A stretch of DNA of 32,419 nt from contig ONFC01000085.1 in assembly GCA_900317035.1 (NCBI GenBank), forward strand, positions 1 to 32,419. The letters run 5' to 3'. The stretch's first letter is position 1; each line of letters starts with the position of its first letter. Position numbers and translations under genes: made by a program. The stretch is from an uncultured Eubacteriales bacterium (GTDB taxonomy: Bacteria > Bacillota > Clostridia > Saccharofermentanales > Saccharofermentanaceae). Of this stretch, positions 32,398 through 32,419 are shown one piece after another. The notes under the pieces are model-generated. The model was not told where the DNA came from and made no database searches. It saw only the letters and a program-made list of their open reading frames with translations.

Positions 32398-32419
32398 TCA
32401 GATCATTGGTCAGGGGCGT

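Overview
The window reads as chromosomal DNA of a monoderm Bacillota, probably a Clostridia-like gut or rumen relative. The evidence is indirect: strong AGGAGG ribosome-binding sites, TTGACA/TATAAT and extended -10 (TGG TATAAT) promoters, PF12733 cadherin-like domains fused to a cell-wall glucosaminidase, a GtrA-type membrane protein, a glucolipid-type GT4 enzyme and TFIIB-type zinc-ribbon proteins. I see no rRNA, tRNA, CRISPR array, transposase or phage gene. Genes are packed tightly and no gene-free stretch reaches 300 bases.

Layout. Positions 1-1308 hold two HD-domain nucleotide-pool enzymes (the end of a dGTPase-like protein, then YfbR). Positions 1318-5345 hold two surface proteins: a membrane-anchored N-acetylglucosaminidase and a cadherin-like single-pass protein. 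They are followed by gtrA-like, folC, a TPR/membrane protein and thrC (to 10012), which probably form one transcript from a promoter at 3879-3907 to a strong terminator at 10041. A two-part zinc-ribbon gene (10132-11536) converges on prfC (11753-13339, minus) across a bidirectional terminator. An NYN-LOTUS protein, malQ and glpK form a plus-strand carbohydrate/glycerol block (13539-17454), facing a GNAT acetyltransferase on minus. Positions 18737-24383 hold two paralogous zinc-ribbon proteins, the first 1336 residues long. Next come a minus-strand GH1 beta-glucosidase, a plus-strand GT4 glycosyltransferase, a minus-strand degenerate GGDEF-EAL protein, a plus-strand cardiolipin synthase and a two-domain PPK2 polyphosphate kinase.

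Two themes stand out. First, five genes are split by short indels (yfbR, the cadherin-like gene, the double zinc-ribbon gene, glpK and the GH1 gene). In glpK the cause is visible as a perfect 10-bp tandem duplication. The others look like a deletion of about 17 nt, a change of about 1 nt, one extra A in an A run, and loss of several tens of nt. These could be consensus errors of a draft or metagenomic assembly, real gene decay, or, for glpK, reversible phase variation.

Second, the zinc-ribbon pair is the best candidate for undescribed biology. The two proteins share a zinc-ribbon head and end in the same short C-terminal motif (DPxGPxPFK). The larger carries a predicted disordered tail of more than 900 residues with seven P-x-W-like motifs and a four-copy GPR(S/T)L repeat, which suggests a scaffold.

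All calls were made by eye. Family names rest on recognised motifs, not on database searches.
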